64,000 nucleotides of DNA from SZAS-103 sp043747745 (GCA_043747745.1 JAYTOP010000011.1:1-64000), one strand, 5' to 3'; shown: positions 17,834 through 28,775, numbered from the stretch's first letter. Notes: generated by a model from the letters alone, not told the origin. Numbers and translations: made by a program.

Positions 17834-18563
17834 ATGCATCGAAATGTTCGGCATGCAGGTGGTGGCCGTCGCCGAGGAAAATCGCCCGCGATCCGGGGAG
17901 GCCGGCCAACAGCAGCCCGATCCGTCCGCTGATCCCGCCGTCATTGCGTCCCACAAGCAGCAGGCTGGGCGAGCCGATAGACGCCAGGTCGGACCACCAC
18001 TGCGGCATCGGCGACCGCAGCGCGCGGATGACCGGTCCACTCGCGCGGATGTCGAACTGCCCGCGCAGCACGCGCCACAGCATGCGTCCCATGCCTAGCG
18101 TGCGCAGCGCGCGCCGCCACGACGGCGCGGAGTCCTGCGCACGCAGGTTCGCGGCATCGACGTCATCGCGCGGCGGCACTGGCGTCGCCTCGATCACGAG
18201 CCGACGAACCCGATGCGGTGCGCACGCCGCGATGCGTAGCGCGAGATGGCCGCCCAGCGAATGGCCGATCAGGTCCACCCGGTCGAGGTGCATCGCATCG
18301 AGCATGGCGATCAGGTCGTCGACGAAATCCGCCATCGCATAGGACGCCGCCCAGGCGCTGCCCCCATGTCCCCGCAGGTCCGGGGCGATGACCCGGAAAC
18401 CCGACTCCGCCAACGCTCCCGCGGTCCGGTCCCAGCTGTCCGAGCGGCTGGCCAATGCGTGGATCAGCACGATCGGCGATCCATCCGCGCGACCGGCCAC
18501 GCGATACGCGATGCGTCGTCCCTGGATGCCTGCGAAGCGGCGAGCCGAAAGATGCGTCTGCAT
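17748..18563 (-). CDS. alpha/beta-fold hydrolase
   Basis: A 271-residue cytoplasmic hydrolase. Typical features: HALASRSDSWD after the first strands, DLRGHGGS, the nucleophile elbow GHSLGGHLAL near residue 100, a later acidic strand (LLLVGRNDGG) and the catalytic His in GDGHHLHAEH. The start at 18563 (MQTHLSARRFAG) is chosen because the fold begins there; the open frame continues upstream to 18827 without similarity. Substrate unknown: the family covers esterases, lipases and haloalkane-type enzymes. Its 3' end overlaps the convergent GGDEF-EAL gene. Confidence 0.85.
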   Translation of the reverse strand: MQTHLSARRFAGIQGRRIAYRVAGRADGSPIVLIHALASRSDSWDRTAGALAESGFRVIAPDLRGHGGSAWAASYAMADFVDDLIAMLDAMHLDRVDLIGHSLGGHLALRIAACAPHRVRRLVIEATPVPPRDDVDAANLRAQDSAPSWRRALRTLGMGRMLWRVLRGQFDIRASGPVIRALRSPMPQWWSDLASIGSPSLLLVGRNDGGISGRIGLLLAGLPGSRAIFLGDGHHLHAEHFDAFMAEVSPFLAADVPAPARASGARLATAG

Positions 18564-18886
18564 TCCGCAACCCGATTCCGAAACCGCATGATAACCATGC
18601 GGGCTTCTTTTCCGGCTGCGGGGTTCATCGGCCCGGGAACCGCTCGTGGCCACTGACTGCAACAAGCCTCCGAAAGCGTCACCGACCTCGCGAGCCGTCT
18701 TCAACGGATCGGCATCCATCCATCCGTCTTGCGTTTCCCTCCTGTTTCGTCGCGGAGGGATCGGGTGGATCGTTGTCGTTGGCCAAGCGCGCGTCCAGCG
18801 CATGGGGCGATGTATCGGGCTCCACATCGCGCTTCCATGCGCATCGTTGCGACGTCACGGCCGAGGTCGCAACGGGGCGCAGGCGG
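18564..18886. other. gap of 323 bases without a recognised gene
   Basis: It lies between the start of the hydrolase gene and the end of the frameshifted membrane-protein gene. An open frame on the minus strand (upstream extension of the hydrolase frame, with ADPLKTAREVGDAFGGLL) looks somewhat protein-like but matches nothing I know. It probably carries the hydrolase promoter. Confidence 0.35.
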
Positions 18887-19299
18887 TCAATTCACCCTGG
18901 CGCCTGCCCTCGCATTGCCCAATCGCCGCAACAACGACGCAAGCCAGGCCGCAGCCGTCACGTCGTAGGCGAGGCAGAACGGCGGCCACCAGGCCGGCAC
19001 GCCCGGATTGGCGATGAGATGCCCATGGACGAGATCGAACAACCCGTGCGCGAGCAGCGCGGCGGCGACGATCCACAGGTTGCGCTTGAAGCCGAGGACG
19101 ACGGCAACGAGGAAGACCGCGGTCACCGACGACTCGACCAGGATGGCCTTCATCGAACCGCCCATGACCGCGAACAGGTCGTAGTACGACGCGACCACGA
19201 CCAGCACGGTGGGATGAACGCGCGGTCCCGGTCAAGGCCGACGATCCGCGCAAACAACGCGACGACCAGTGCAAGCACGACCCCGATGAGACAGGACAT
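18887..19299 (-). pseudogene. small membrane protein gene with a frameshift
   Basis: Read from ATG 19299 the frame gives MSCLIGVVLALVVALFARIV and continues to RDRAFIP, where it shifts; the following sequence in the next frame (TVLVVVASYYDLFAVMGG onwards) completes a hydrophobic protein of about 137 residues with four membrane spans. Losing one base near 19210-19216 explains the break, since the family-like reading would be RAF-Y-P-T-V-L. The start overlaps the stop of the regulator gene by one base (TGATG), so it was the third gene of an operon. It may be a true lesion or a sequencing error. The downstream part could also be translated alone from GTG 19207. Function unknown. Confidence 0.65.
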
Positions 19300-20333
19300 C
19301 ACCGCGCCCCGGCCGTCGCGACCGGATCCTTCGCTGCCGCATCGCCATGCCCCGAAAACCGCTCGCGGTACTGGATCGGGCCGACGCCGAGCTGGCGCTG
19401 GAACGCGCGGCGCAGGCTTTGCTCGTTCGCATAACCGGAGCGCGCGGCTATGGTTTTCAGCGGCAGGTCGGTCTCTTCGAGTGCGCGGCAGGCGACTTCC
19501 ATGCGCATGGCTTCGACGGACTTGGCCGGGGTGCGGCCGTGCGCTTCGACATACGCGCGCGCGAACGTGCGCGGGGCCATGTCGGCCTGTCCGGCGAGGC
19601 GCTCGATGCCGAGGTCGTCGGCGATGTGCGCGGCGATCCACACGTGCAGGTCGGCGAACCTGCCACTCGCGTCCGACTGCGCGGCGAGCGGCACGCTGAA
19701 TTGCGATTGCCCGCCGGAGCGCTTGATGAACATCACGAGCTGGCGCGCGGTCTCGATTGCGACGCGGTGCCCATGGTCCTCCTCGATCAATGCGAGCGTA
19801 AGGTCGATGCCCGCACTGACGCCGGCCGATGTCCACACCGATCCGTCCTGGATAAAGATCCGGTCGGCATCGACGCGGATCGCCGGATGCAGCTTTTCCA
19901 GCCGCGCGACCCAGTCCCAGTGCGTCGCGACGCGACGCCCGTCGAGGCTGCCGGCGGCAGCGAGCAGGAACGCGCCGGTGCAGACCGAGCACAACCGACG
20001 CACGTCCGGCGCGCGCCGCGCGATCCACGAGACCAGTTGCGGCGGCGCGTGCATTTCGTCGTCCTTGCTGCCGCCCGGCGCGATCAGCGTGTCGATCGCG
20101 ATGCCGTCCAGCGCGGACAGCGGCACCGTCATGATCGGCAGGCCGGCGCTGGTCGCGACGAGTCCGCCCTCGACGGAAGCGATGATGGTCTCGTACAGCG
20201 CCGGGCCGTTGCCGGCAAAGCGTTTGCTCGCGGTGGACAGCGCCTGTAGCGGACCGGCGAGGTCGAGCAGGTTCATCTGGTCGTGCGCGAGCAGGACGAC
20301 ACGACGCGTCGTTCTTGTCGTGATCATGCTCAT
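19299..20333 (-). CDS. GlxA-family transcriptional regulator (DJ-1/PfpI plus AraC helix-turn-helix)
   Basis: A 344-residue regulator. The N-terminal half (about 10-190) is an amidase-like DJ-1/PfpI domain with the nucleophile-elbow Cys in SVCTGAFLLA and the following ATHWDW; the C-terminal 110 residues carry two AraC-type helix-turn-helix motifs (LAGQADMAPRTFARAY and IAARSGYANEQSLRRAFQ). Such proteins sense an unknown small molecule through the DJ-1 domain. The start at 20333 overlaps the stop of the upstream gene by four bases (ATGA), and the stop overlaps the next gene by one base. It likely controls its own operon and perhaps the divergent isochorismatase-like gene at 21674. Confidence 0.88.
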   Translation of the reverse strand: MSMITTRTTRRVVLLAHDQMNLLDLAGPLQALSTASKRFAGNGPALYETIIASVEGGLVATSAGLPIMTVPLSALDGIAIDTLIAPGGSKDDEMHAPPQLVSWIARRAPDVRRLCSVCTGAFLLAAAGSLDGRRVATHWDWVARLEKLHPAIRVDADRIFIQDGSVWTSAGVSAGIDLTLALIEEDHGHRVAIETARQLVMFIKRSGGQSQFSVPLAAQSDASGRFADLHVWIAAHIADDLGIERLAGQADMAPRTFARAYVEAHGRTPAKSVEAMRMEVACRALEETDLPLKTIAARSGYANEQSLRRAFQRQLGVGPIQYRERFSGHGDAAAKDPVATAGAR

Positions 20334-21496
20334 TTCCCGAAGCCCGGATATTCGAAGTCGAGCGCGACGCCATACGCGGTCGAACGACCGAAGCGTGCGG
20401 CGATGCCGGCCAGCGCCTCGTCGAGCACGCGCCCCACGGGCGTCGCATCGAACGCAGGCAGCGCGTGGTCGACGGGATTCACGCCGCCGACCACGCGATC
20501 CGGCAGCACGGTCAGCCCGTGCAGGGTCTGCAACGGCGCGGCGGATGCGGACAGCGCATAGGCGTGGCTGCGACCGGTACGCGACCATGCGTCGGCAGTG
20601 AGCGCGAGGGCGATCTCATCGACGCCGGGCGCGACCGGCACGCCGATGCCCTGCATCCTGTGCAGGCGTGCATTGGTGTAGGTCGTCCGCACGAATGCCA
20701 TGAGGTTGACGCCGAAGCGTGGCAGGAACACGTCGCTATCATGCGCCGTGCTCCAGTCGACGACGCCGAGTTCCTCGGCGAGTGACGCGGCGCGGTCGTG
20801 GCCGGCGATCGCTTCGACGAGCGCGATCGAGGTCGGGATCGCGGCGCTGATGCCGGCGCTGGAGACGATCCTGCCGTCGGCGACGTAGCGGACGTTCTTC
20901 ACCCACTGCGTGTCCGGATACTCCTTCGCGCGCAGGCCTTGTGTGGCCCAGTGCGCGGTGGCGCGATGACCTTTCATGAGTCCGGTGCCGGCGACGACGA
21001 GCGCGCCGTCGCAGATGCTGACGATGGTGCCGCCCTTCGCGCCCTGCGCGGCGATCCATGCGAGCAGCGCCGGATCGTTGCGCTTGCCGACCGCCGGGAC
21101 GATCACGTAGTCCGCGCCGTCCGGGAAGCGCGCGTCGAATTCCGCGATCGTGGCCTGCGGCTGGATGTGAAGCGCCGGCCGCATCGCGATCGGGCCGGGC
21201 TGCGTCGCGACGGCGATCGTCTCGGCGACGCCCGATTGCGCAAGGACACCGTACGGAATCACATAGTCGGTGAGTTCGGTGCCGCTGTTCTCGCCGATGA
21301 TCGCAATGACCGGACGCGTGCGGCCGAACCGCGCAACGTAAGCGGCGATCTTTCCAAACTGCGCGTCGCCCGCGAGCGGCGCTCCGGAAAGCAGCTGCGG
21401 CATGGCGCCCTGCCCGGCGGCGATCGCCGCCATCGTGCCCACCGAAACAAGCGCGACGACCGCGGCCATGAGCGAGGAACGAAGATGTCGATGCAT
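20330..21496 (-). CDS. exported DJ-1/PfpI-family protein
   Basis: A 388-residue protein. The ATG at 21496 has GGGAA six bases upstream and opens a signal peptide (MHRHLRSSLMAAVVALVSVG, cleavage near AIA-AG). The mature part begins with a DJ-1/PfpI-type domain (about 50-230) with the elbow Cys in VSICDGALVVAGTGLMKG and then ATAHW, closely like the sensor domain of the GlxA regulator encoded next. A C-terminal region (about 240-388) has no family I recognise. The next gene starts inside its stop codon. An exported DJ-1 protein paired with a cytoplasmic DJ-1/AraC regulator is unusual; the enzymatic activity, if any, is unknown. Confidence 0.78.
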   Translation of the reverse strand: MHRHLRSSLMAAVVALVSVGTMAAIAAGQGAMPQLLSGAPLAGDAQFGKIAAYVARFGRTRPVIAIIGENSGTELTDYVIPYGVLAQSGVAETIAVATQPGPIAMRPALHIQPQATIAEFDARFPDGADYVIVPAVGKRNDPALLAWIAAQGAKGGTIVSICDGALVVAGTGLMKGHRATAHWATQGLRAKEYPDTQWVKNVRYVADGRIVSSAGISAAIPTSIALVEAIAGHDRAASLAEELGVVDWSTAHDSDVFLPRFGVNLMAFVRTTYTNARLHRMQGIGVPVAPGVDEIALALTADAWSRTGRSHAYALSASAAPLQTLHGLTVLPDRVVGGVNPVDHALPAFDATPVGRVLDEALAGIAARFGRSTAYGVALDFEYPGFGK

Positions 21497-21673
21497 GATG
21501 ATTCCCGTGTCGAACGGCGGATGCCGTGGGATCATTGTTGAAGAACGCGGCATAGCAGGAATGACAGAAGACGTGCATTTCCTGCCAGCCGGGGACAGAA
21601 TTCAGGATCGGTCGAAACGGGCTTCGGCAGCGGATGGCCGGGTTGCATCGGCCACCTGCAAGCGAGCGGGATC

Positions 21674-22306
21674 ATGGCAAGCGAACCCATCCGCGATCCC
21701 GTCAACGACCACCTGCTGACTCCGCAAAACGCGGCCTTCATCGTCATCGACTACCAGCCGGTGCAGGTGAACTCGATCGGCTCGATGGAGCGGCAGCGCC
21801 TGGTCAACAACATCGTGCGCGCAGCGAACGCGGCGGTGATCTACGGGCTGCCGATCGTGCATTCCACCGTCAACGTCGGTACCGGCGTCAACAAGCCGCC
21901 GATCGCGCTGCTGCGCAAGCTGCTCGAGGCGTTTCCGACCTGCGACCGCACCACGATCAATGCGTGGGAGGACGTGGAATTCCGCAAGGCGGTCGAGGCG
22001 ACCGGTCGACGGAAGCTGGTCATGGCGGCGCTATGGACCGAGGCTTGCCTGGCATTTCCGGCCCTCGACGCGCTCAGGGACGGCTACGAGGTGTACGCGG
22101 TCGTCGATGCAGTGGGCGGCACGTCGGTCACCGCGCACGACATGGCCCTGCGCCGCATCGAACAGGCCGGCGCGAAGATGATCAGCGTCACCCAGCTGTT
22201 CTGCGAGTTGCAGCGCGACTGGCAGCGCAAGCAGACCGTGCCGGAATTCATGGCCCTGTTCTTCGACATGCACGGCAGCGCCGGCGTGGTGACCTCGGAG
22301 GATTGA
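21674..22306 (+). CDS. isochorismatase-family cysteine hydrolase (YcaC-like)
   Basis: A 210-residue cytoplasmic hydrolase. It has the catalytic Asp in FIVIDYQP near residue 26 and the catalytic Cys in WTEACLAFPALDAL near residue 123, followed by GYEVYAVVDAVGGTS, as in YcaC-like members. YcaC-type proteins have no fixed physiological substrate. The start at 21674 has a GGGAT just upstream. It is divergent from the exported DJ-1/GlxA-regulator operon, 177 bases away, so the GlxA-type protein is a plausible regulator. It converges with the S41 peptidase gene, only 33 bases apart. Confidence 0.85.
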   Translation: MASEPIRDPVNDHLLTPQNAAFIVIDYQPVQVNSIGSMERQRLVNNIVRAANAAVIYGLPIVHSTVNVGTGVNKPPIALLRKLLEAFPTCDRTTINAWEDVEFRKAVEATGRRKLVMAALWTEACLAFPALDALRDGYEVYAVVDAVGGTSVTAHDMALRRIEQAGAKMISVTQLFCELQRDWQRKQTVPEFMALFFDMHGSAGVVTSED

Positions 22307-22339
22307 CCGACTGCCCAGCCGACGCGTTCGCGCCATGGA

Positions 22340-23887
22340 TCAATGCGCTTCGGCCGCCGCGTGTCCTGGTGACAGGCGATGCTGGTCGCGAAGCTTCGCG
22401 ATCGCCGTGTCGAGTTCCGCCACGCCGCCATCGCGCAGGTCCGCGAGCGTCGTCGCTGTCGGCATGTCCGGGCGCAGACCGACGGACTGGATCGCGAACG
22501 GCCGGTCGTGGCTCGGTGCGAATCCGTCCGCCGCGACCTGCGCAACGATCGCCTCCTCCGCGACGTCTCCATCGGCAAGCTGCGCCTTCGGGTCGAACAC
22601 GGTGAAGTCCCCGCTGATGCGCACGCGCAAGCCGGACGCCGGCAGGTCGATGCCCGCGCCGCCGTTGAATTCGAACCCGCCGCCGGCACCTGCGGTGCTT
22701 TCGCCGACGACGATCGCTCCGGATGACCAGAGCCACGCGGCCATGAACTCGCCTCCCGAACGCGTGCCGGCATCGTCGAGGACGACGATCGGACGCTGTT
22801 GCGTCGCGTGTCCGCAGGACGGATCGCGTTGTTCAACCGCAAGCCTGAGCTTGCCCTGCTTGCCGCTTGCAAACAGGTCGAACGTCGGTGGCGTGGGCGT
22901 TGCGACGATCGCATCCGTTTCCAGGCGCGCAAGGCGGTCGAAGCCGCCGAGGTTGCCGCGCAGGTCGATGACGACCACGTCGGACTTGCGCGCGACGGCG
23001 TCGAAGCGCTCGACGAACGCGCCGACGACGGCGCAATAGCCGGCCAGCATCGCCTGGTCGTCGGTCGCGCCGGGCTTCCCGCTTTCCAGGTCGGACGCCT
23101 TCACGAACACCGGGTCGTACTGCGGCGCGAACGCGCCGAACCGCAGCGTCCCGACGCGCGTTCCATGCGCATCGATGACCTCGGGAAGATCGGGTTGGTC
23201 GATGGCCGTCGCCATCGCGGTCGCGCGCTGCTCGTCCATCGGCTGGTAGTGCAACCCGACGGTGCGGACGGAACCGTTTGCCGCCTGCACCAGCAAATTC
23301 ACATCGCTGCCGAGCTGCGCGGTCCGGTGGACGATCGGCGTACCCAGGCCGACGTCGAGCGCCGCCTCGGCGTAGCGACCCCTGCGGTTGCCGCCGAACG
23401 TCAGTGCGGACGCGCGATGCAGCCATGCGCCGGTCGGCATGCCGTCGATGGCGAGAACCTGGTCCCCGACCGCGATGCCCGCGTTTTTCGCGCTCGCATC
23501 GAACACCCGCCAGGCGATCATGCTGCCGTCGGTCGACGTGCGGAACAGCGCGCCCAGCGTTTCCGTTTTCCCTGCTTTCGGTCCGATCAATGCGACGTGC
23601 TGGTCTTCGAGTCCGGCGAGCGCACGGACCAGGTCGTCGGATTGCGCGATGGCCGGAGTGGGTGCATCCGCCGACCAGAACGGCGTCGCTCCCTGGGCTT
23701 CATCGGGAAAGCGCGCGCGATAGCGGTCGACGTAGAGCAGCGACGGATAGGCTTGGCGAGCCTGCGCGCGCAGCACCGCACCATCATCGGGTTTGGCCGC
23801 ATCCTTCACCTGCGGCGTTGCTGCCTGCGCCGCGGCGGATGCGATACAGATGCAGAGTAGGGCCGTCGCCCGTGAGGATCGCGGCAT
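22340..23887 (-). CDS. exported S41-family peptidase with PDZ domain
   Basis: A 515-residue protein with a signal peptide (MPRSSRATALLCICIASAAA). A PDZ-like segment (GIAVGDQVLAIDGMPTGAWL) precedes the C-terminal peptidase core, where VVIDLRGNLGGFDRLA and the nucleophile segment TRSGGEFMAAWLW are seen, then VGESTAGAGGG. The Lys of the Ser-Lys dyad of C-terminal processing proteases is not at the usual GK position, so it belongs to the IRBP/tricorn-like branch of S41. Start 23887 is preferred to 23917 because AGGAAGACGA stands directly before it. Probably a periplasmic peptidase; the substrate is unknown. Upstream lies a remnant of a kinase gene. Confidence 0.82.
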   Translation of the reverse strand: MPRSSRATALLCICIASAAAQAATPQVKDAAKPDDGAVLRAQARQAYPSLLYVDRYRARFPDEAQGATPFWSADAPTPAIAQSDDLVRALAGLEDQHVALIGPKAGKTETLGALFRTSTDGSMIAWRVFDASAKNAGIAVGDQVLAIDGMPTGAWLHRASALTFGGNRRGRYAEAALDVGLGTPIVHRTAQLGSDVNLLVQAANGSVRTVGLHYQPMDEQRATAMATAIDQPDLPEVIDAHGTRVGTLRFGAFAPQYDPVFVKASDLESGKPGATDDQAMLAGYCAVVGAFVERFDAVARKSDVVVIDLRGNLGGFDRLARLETDAIVATPTPPTFDLFASGKQGKLRLAVEQRDPSCGHATQQRPIVVLDDAGTRSGGEFMAAWLWSSGAIVVGESTAGAGGGFEFNGGAGIDLPASGLRVRISGDFTVFDPKAQLADGDVAEEAIVAQVAADGFAPSHDRPFAIQSVGLRPDMPTATTLADLRDGGVAELDTAIAKLRDQHRLSPGHAAAEAH

Positions 23888-23944
23888 TCGTCTTCCTGAT
23901 CCTGTCAAGGTTTGCATGTTACATGCCGCGTCAATGGCTACCGC

Positions 23945-24003
23945 GTTCCTGTTCGGTCTCGAACACCGATCCGAAACCGCCCTCGCCGATCCGCTGCAGG
24001 ATC
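23945..24003 (-). pseudogene. fragment of a Ser/Thr kinase gene (glycine-rich loop)
   Basis: On the minus strand the sequence reads RILQRIGEGGFGSVFETEQE, the start of a Hanks-type kinase domain. It aligns over 59 bases with 28622-28680 of the intact kinase gene (about seven differences). Nothing of the remaining kinase follows: the frame ends a few codons later. It is a decayed copy, overlapping only untranslated or upstream sequence of the S41 gene. Confidence 0.7.
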
Positions 24004-24058
24004 CTGCAAAGGAAAGGGGCCTCACGACCCCTTCCCCGTCGCGCCTCCCGCCGGCGGC

Positions 24059-24127
24059 TCACGCAGCGCACTTGCAGCCATTGCACTTGCAGCACGCACA
24101 GGTCTTCTTGTTGTTGGCGGTATCCAT
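24059..24127 (-). CDS. 22-residue Cys-rich peptide, metallothionein-like
   Basis: The frame opens MDTANNKKT and ends with CACCKCNGCKCAA: six Cys in the last 13 residues (positions 10, 12, 13, 15, 18, 20), arranged C-x-C-C-x-C-x-x-C-x-C, with Lys between them. This is the pattern of thiolate-cluster metal-binding peptides. A strong ribosome site (GGGAGAGG) lies just before the ATG. It is divergent from a CueR-type regulator gene, and a MerR-type operator with a -35 element lies 40-70 bases upstream in the right orientation, so copper-inducible expression is likely. It is too small for routine gene calling. No known family is assigned by name; the role as a cytoplasmic Cu(I) buffer is inferred from composition and context. 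Confidence 0.72.
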   Translation of the reverse strand: MDTANNKKTCACCKCNGCKCAA

Positions 24128-24168
24128 GATCCTCTCCCGGTAGACACGGCGATATTGCCGTTGAGTGA

Positions 24169-24199
24169 AGGCTGAGCCTTGACCCTGTTGGAAGGTCAA
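24169..24199 (-). promoter_or_regulatory. MerR-type operator/promoter facing the Cys-rich peptide gene
   Basis: Read on the minus strand: -35 TTGACC (24199-24194), a 19-base spacer that holds the dyad ACCTTC-N9-CAAGGC, then CAGCCT as a poor -10. A 19-base spacer with a dyad between -35 and -10 is the hallmark of MerR-family activated promoters. It aligns with the second copy at 24235-24265. Confidence 0.6.
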
Positions 24200-24234
24200 C
24201 AGCAACAGCGAACTATTTTTCCGGCGCGCGATCA

Positions 24235-24265
24235 TTGACCTTGTCATGGCGGCGAGGTTTAGGAT
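24235..24265 (+). promoter_or_regulatory. MerR-type operator/promoter facing cueR
   Basis: TTGACC (24235-24240), exactly 19 bases, then TAGGAT (24260-24265), with the dyad ACCTTG-N9-CGAGGT in between. This is a textbook CueR/MerR promoter layout and implies autoregulation. Transcription would start near 24272, which rules out the GTG at 24272 as the cueR start and supports ATG 24308. Confidence 0.75.
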
Positions 24266-24307
24266 CGACACGTGGCGGTAACGACGAACTACGAAGGAAT
24301 CGACGAT

Positions 24308-24748
24308 ATGGTCAGGCAAGCACAGCGACCCGAACTGGCCGATGCGAAGCAGCAAGGCTTCCACAACATCGGCGATGCCTCGACCGCGACCGGCGTGAGC
24401 GCGAAGATGATCCGGCACTACGAGGGCGTCGGCCTGATCCCCAAGGCCAGCCGCACATTCGCCGGTTACCGGCTGTACGCCGACACCGATCTGCACCGAC
24501 TGCGCTTCATCAAGCGCTCGCGCAACCTCGGTTTTTCGATGAAGCAGATCGAAACCCTGCTCGCCCTGTGGAGCGACCAGCATCGCGCGAGTTCGGAAGT
24601 GAAAAAGCTGGCGCAAGCGCACGCAGCCGAACTCGGCGAGAAGATCCGCGAGATGCAGGCCATGCAGCGGACATTGATCGATCTATCGATGCATTGCCGT
24701 GGAAATCAGCGGCCGGACTGCCCGATCCTCGACGACCTTGCAGGTTGA
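24308..24748 (+). CDS. cueR: Cu(I)-responsive MerR-family regulator (CueR-like)
   Basis: A 146-residue activator of copper-defence genes. The N-terminal winged helix (FHNIGDASTATGVSAKMIRHYEGVGLI and FAGYRLY) is followed by a dimerisation helix and the metal-binding loop: two Cys separated by seven residues (CRGNQRPDC), as in CueR and its Cu(I)/Ag(I)/Au(I)-binding relatives. About 25 extra residues precede the helix-turn-helix. The start at 24308 has an aagga nine bases upstream and fits the promoter at 24235-24265. It is divergent from the 22-residue Cys-rich peptide gene. Targets outside the window, such as a copper ATPase, are expected but not seen. Confidence 0.88.
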   Translation: MVRQAQRPELADAKQQGFHNIGDASTATGVSAKMIRHYEGVGLIPKASRTFAGYRLYADTDLHRLRFIKRSRNLGFSMKQIETLLALWSDQHRASSEVKKLAQAHAAELGEKIREMQAMQRTLIDLSMHCRGNQRPDCPILDDLAG

Positions 24749-24826
24749 TCGAAGGCGACGCTCCTGCAAAGCGCCGTGCGTCCCTGCGCCACCACGAAGC
24801 GTTTCCGGCAGTGAACGCCCAGCCCA

Positions 24827-26230
24827 CTACACGGCGTGGCGCAACCACCAATAGGCAGATCCCAACAGGGCGCTCCCGAGCAGCGTCCAGCCGAGGCCGA
24901 GCTTGAATCGCAGCATCGCTGTCAGAGCTGCGATCGACAGCATCAACGCGCCCGGTTCGAGCGTGTGCCACACCGGGACATCCAGTTGAATGGGGGGTAA
25001 TCGCCATGCCTCGGTCTGGCCGAACAGTGTGTGCAGTGCGAACCAGACTGACAGGTTCAAGATGACGCCGACGACCGCTGCGGTGATCGCCGACAGCGCC
25101 GCGTGCAGCCCGTGATGACGTCGCAAGGCCTCGACGTACGGCGCACCCGCGAAGATGAAGAGAAAGCAGGGCACGAAGGTCACCCAAGTCGTCATCGCGC
25201 CGCCGAGGACAGCGGCCATCCACGGATTGAGCAGGCCGGGATTGCGATACGCCGCCACGAAGCCGACGAATTGCAGGACCATGATCAAGGGGCCGGGCGT
25301 GGTTTCCGCCAATGCGAGGCCATCGACCATTTCGCCGGGATGCAGCCATCCGAAACCATCGACCGCCCGCTGCGCCACATAGGCGAGCACCGCATACGCG
25401 CCGCCGAACGTGACGACGGCGGACTTGCTGAAGAACAGGCCCTCGCGGGTGATGATGTGGTCGGCACCCAGCCAGTACGCGACCATCAGCACCGGCGCGA
25501 ACCACAACGCTCCGCAGACCGCCACGATCCGCATGAGGCGCGGAAACGAGGCGCGGATATGCGTGCCTGCCCCGCTCGCCAGCATGCGGTCGATCACGTA
25601 CTTGCGATCGCTCTCCGCATCGTCTTTCTTCATCGCGGGCAACCACTGTGGAACCGCGTGGCTGACGATCCATCCAGTCAGCGCTGCGCCGAATACGATC
25701 AACGGAAACGGCATGTGCAGCACGAAAATCGCCAGGAATGCTGCGCCGGCCAGGCCAACCAGGAAATGCGTCTTGAGCGCGCGCCGCCCGACCCGCAACA
25801 CTGCCTCCATCACCACCGCGAGCACCGCCGCCTTGAGGCCGAAGAACAGGGCCGACACCAGAGGCACGTTGCCGAACCGTACGTACAACCAGCTCAGCAC
25901 GCCCAGCAACAGCATGCCCGGGATCACGAACAGCGCGCCAGCAACGATGCCGCCGCGCGTGCGGTGCAACAGCCATCCAATGTAGATCGCCAGCTGCTGG
26001 GCCTCGGGGCCGGGCAGCAACATGCAATAGTTGAGCGCATGCAGGAAGCGCGGCTCGCTGATCCAGCGTCGTTGCTCGACCAGCTCGCGATGCATGAGCG
26101 CGATCTGTCCCGCCGGCCCGCCGAAGCTCAGCCAACCGATCCGGAACCAGACCTTCAACGCTTCGTTGAAACTGACCGGACCCGGATCGTCCTGGGTACC
26201 GTCCAGCGCGGAGTGTTCCTGGGTCGTCAT
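24827..26230 (-). CDS. chrA: chromate efflux transporter, ChrA family
   Basis: A 467-residue inner-membrane protein of the CHR superfamily, which exports chromate. Both halves of the long form are visible: WFRIGWLSFGGPAGQIALMH with PGPEAQQLAIYIGW in the first half, and FFSKSAVVTFGGAYAVLAYV with TTPGPLIMVLQFVGFVAAY in the second. About ten hydrophobic spans can be drawn. The ATG lies one base after the stop codon of the upstream Ser/Thr kinase gene (TGA-C-ATG), so the two are almost surely translated together. Chromate is the known substrate of the family; specificity in this organism is not shown. Confidence 0.9.
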   Translation of the reverse strand: MTTQEHSALDGTQDDPGPVSFNEALKVWFRIGWLSFGGPAGQIALMHRELVEQRRWISEPRFLHALNYCMLLPGPEAQQLAIYIGWLLHRTRGGIVAGALFVIPGMLLLGVLSWLYVRFGNVPLVSALFFGLKAAVLAVVMEAVLRVGRRALKTHFLVGLAGAAFLAIFVLHMPFPLIVFGAALTGWIVSHAVPQWLPAMKKDDAESDRKYVIDRMLASGAGTHIRASFPRLMRIVAVCGALWFAPVLMVAYWLGADHIITREGLFFSKSAVVTFGGAYAVLAYVAQRAVDGFGWLHPGEMVDGLALAETTPGPLIMVLQFVGFVAAYRNPGLLNPWMAAVLGGAMTTWVTFVPCFLFIFAGAPYVEALRRHHGLHAALSAITAAVVGVILNLSVWFALHTLFGQTEAWRLPPIQLDVPVWHTLEPGALMLSIAALTAMLRFKLGLGWTLLGSALLGSAYWWLRHAV

Positions 26231-26231
26231 G

Positions 26232-28763
<2,532 letters not shown>

Positions 28764-28775
28764 GCGCCCATTGTG

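Noticed and set aside
22340..23887. The S41 peptidase as inactive because the usual Lys is missing
   Set aside because: IRBP/tricorn-like S41 members do without this Lys, and the nucleophile segment is present.
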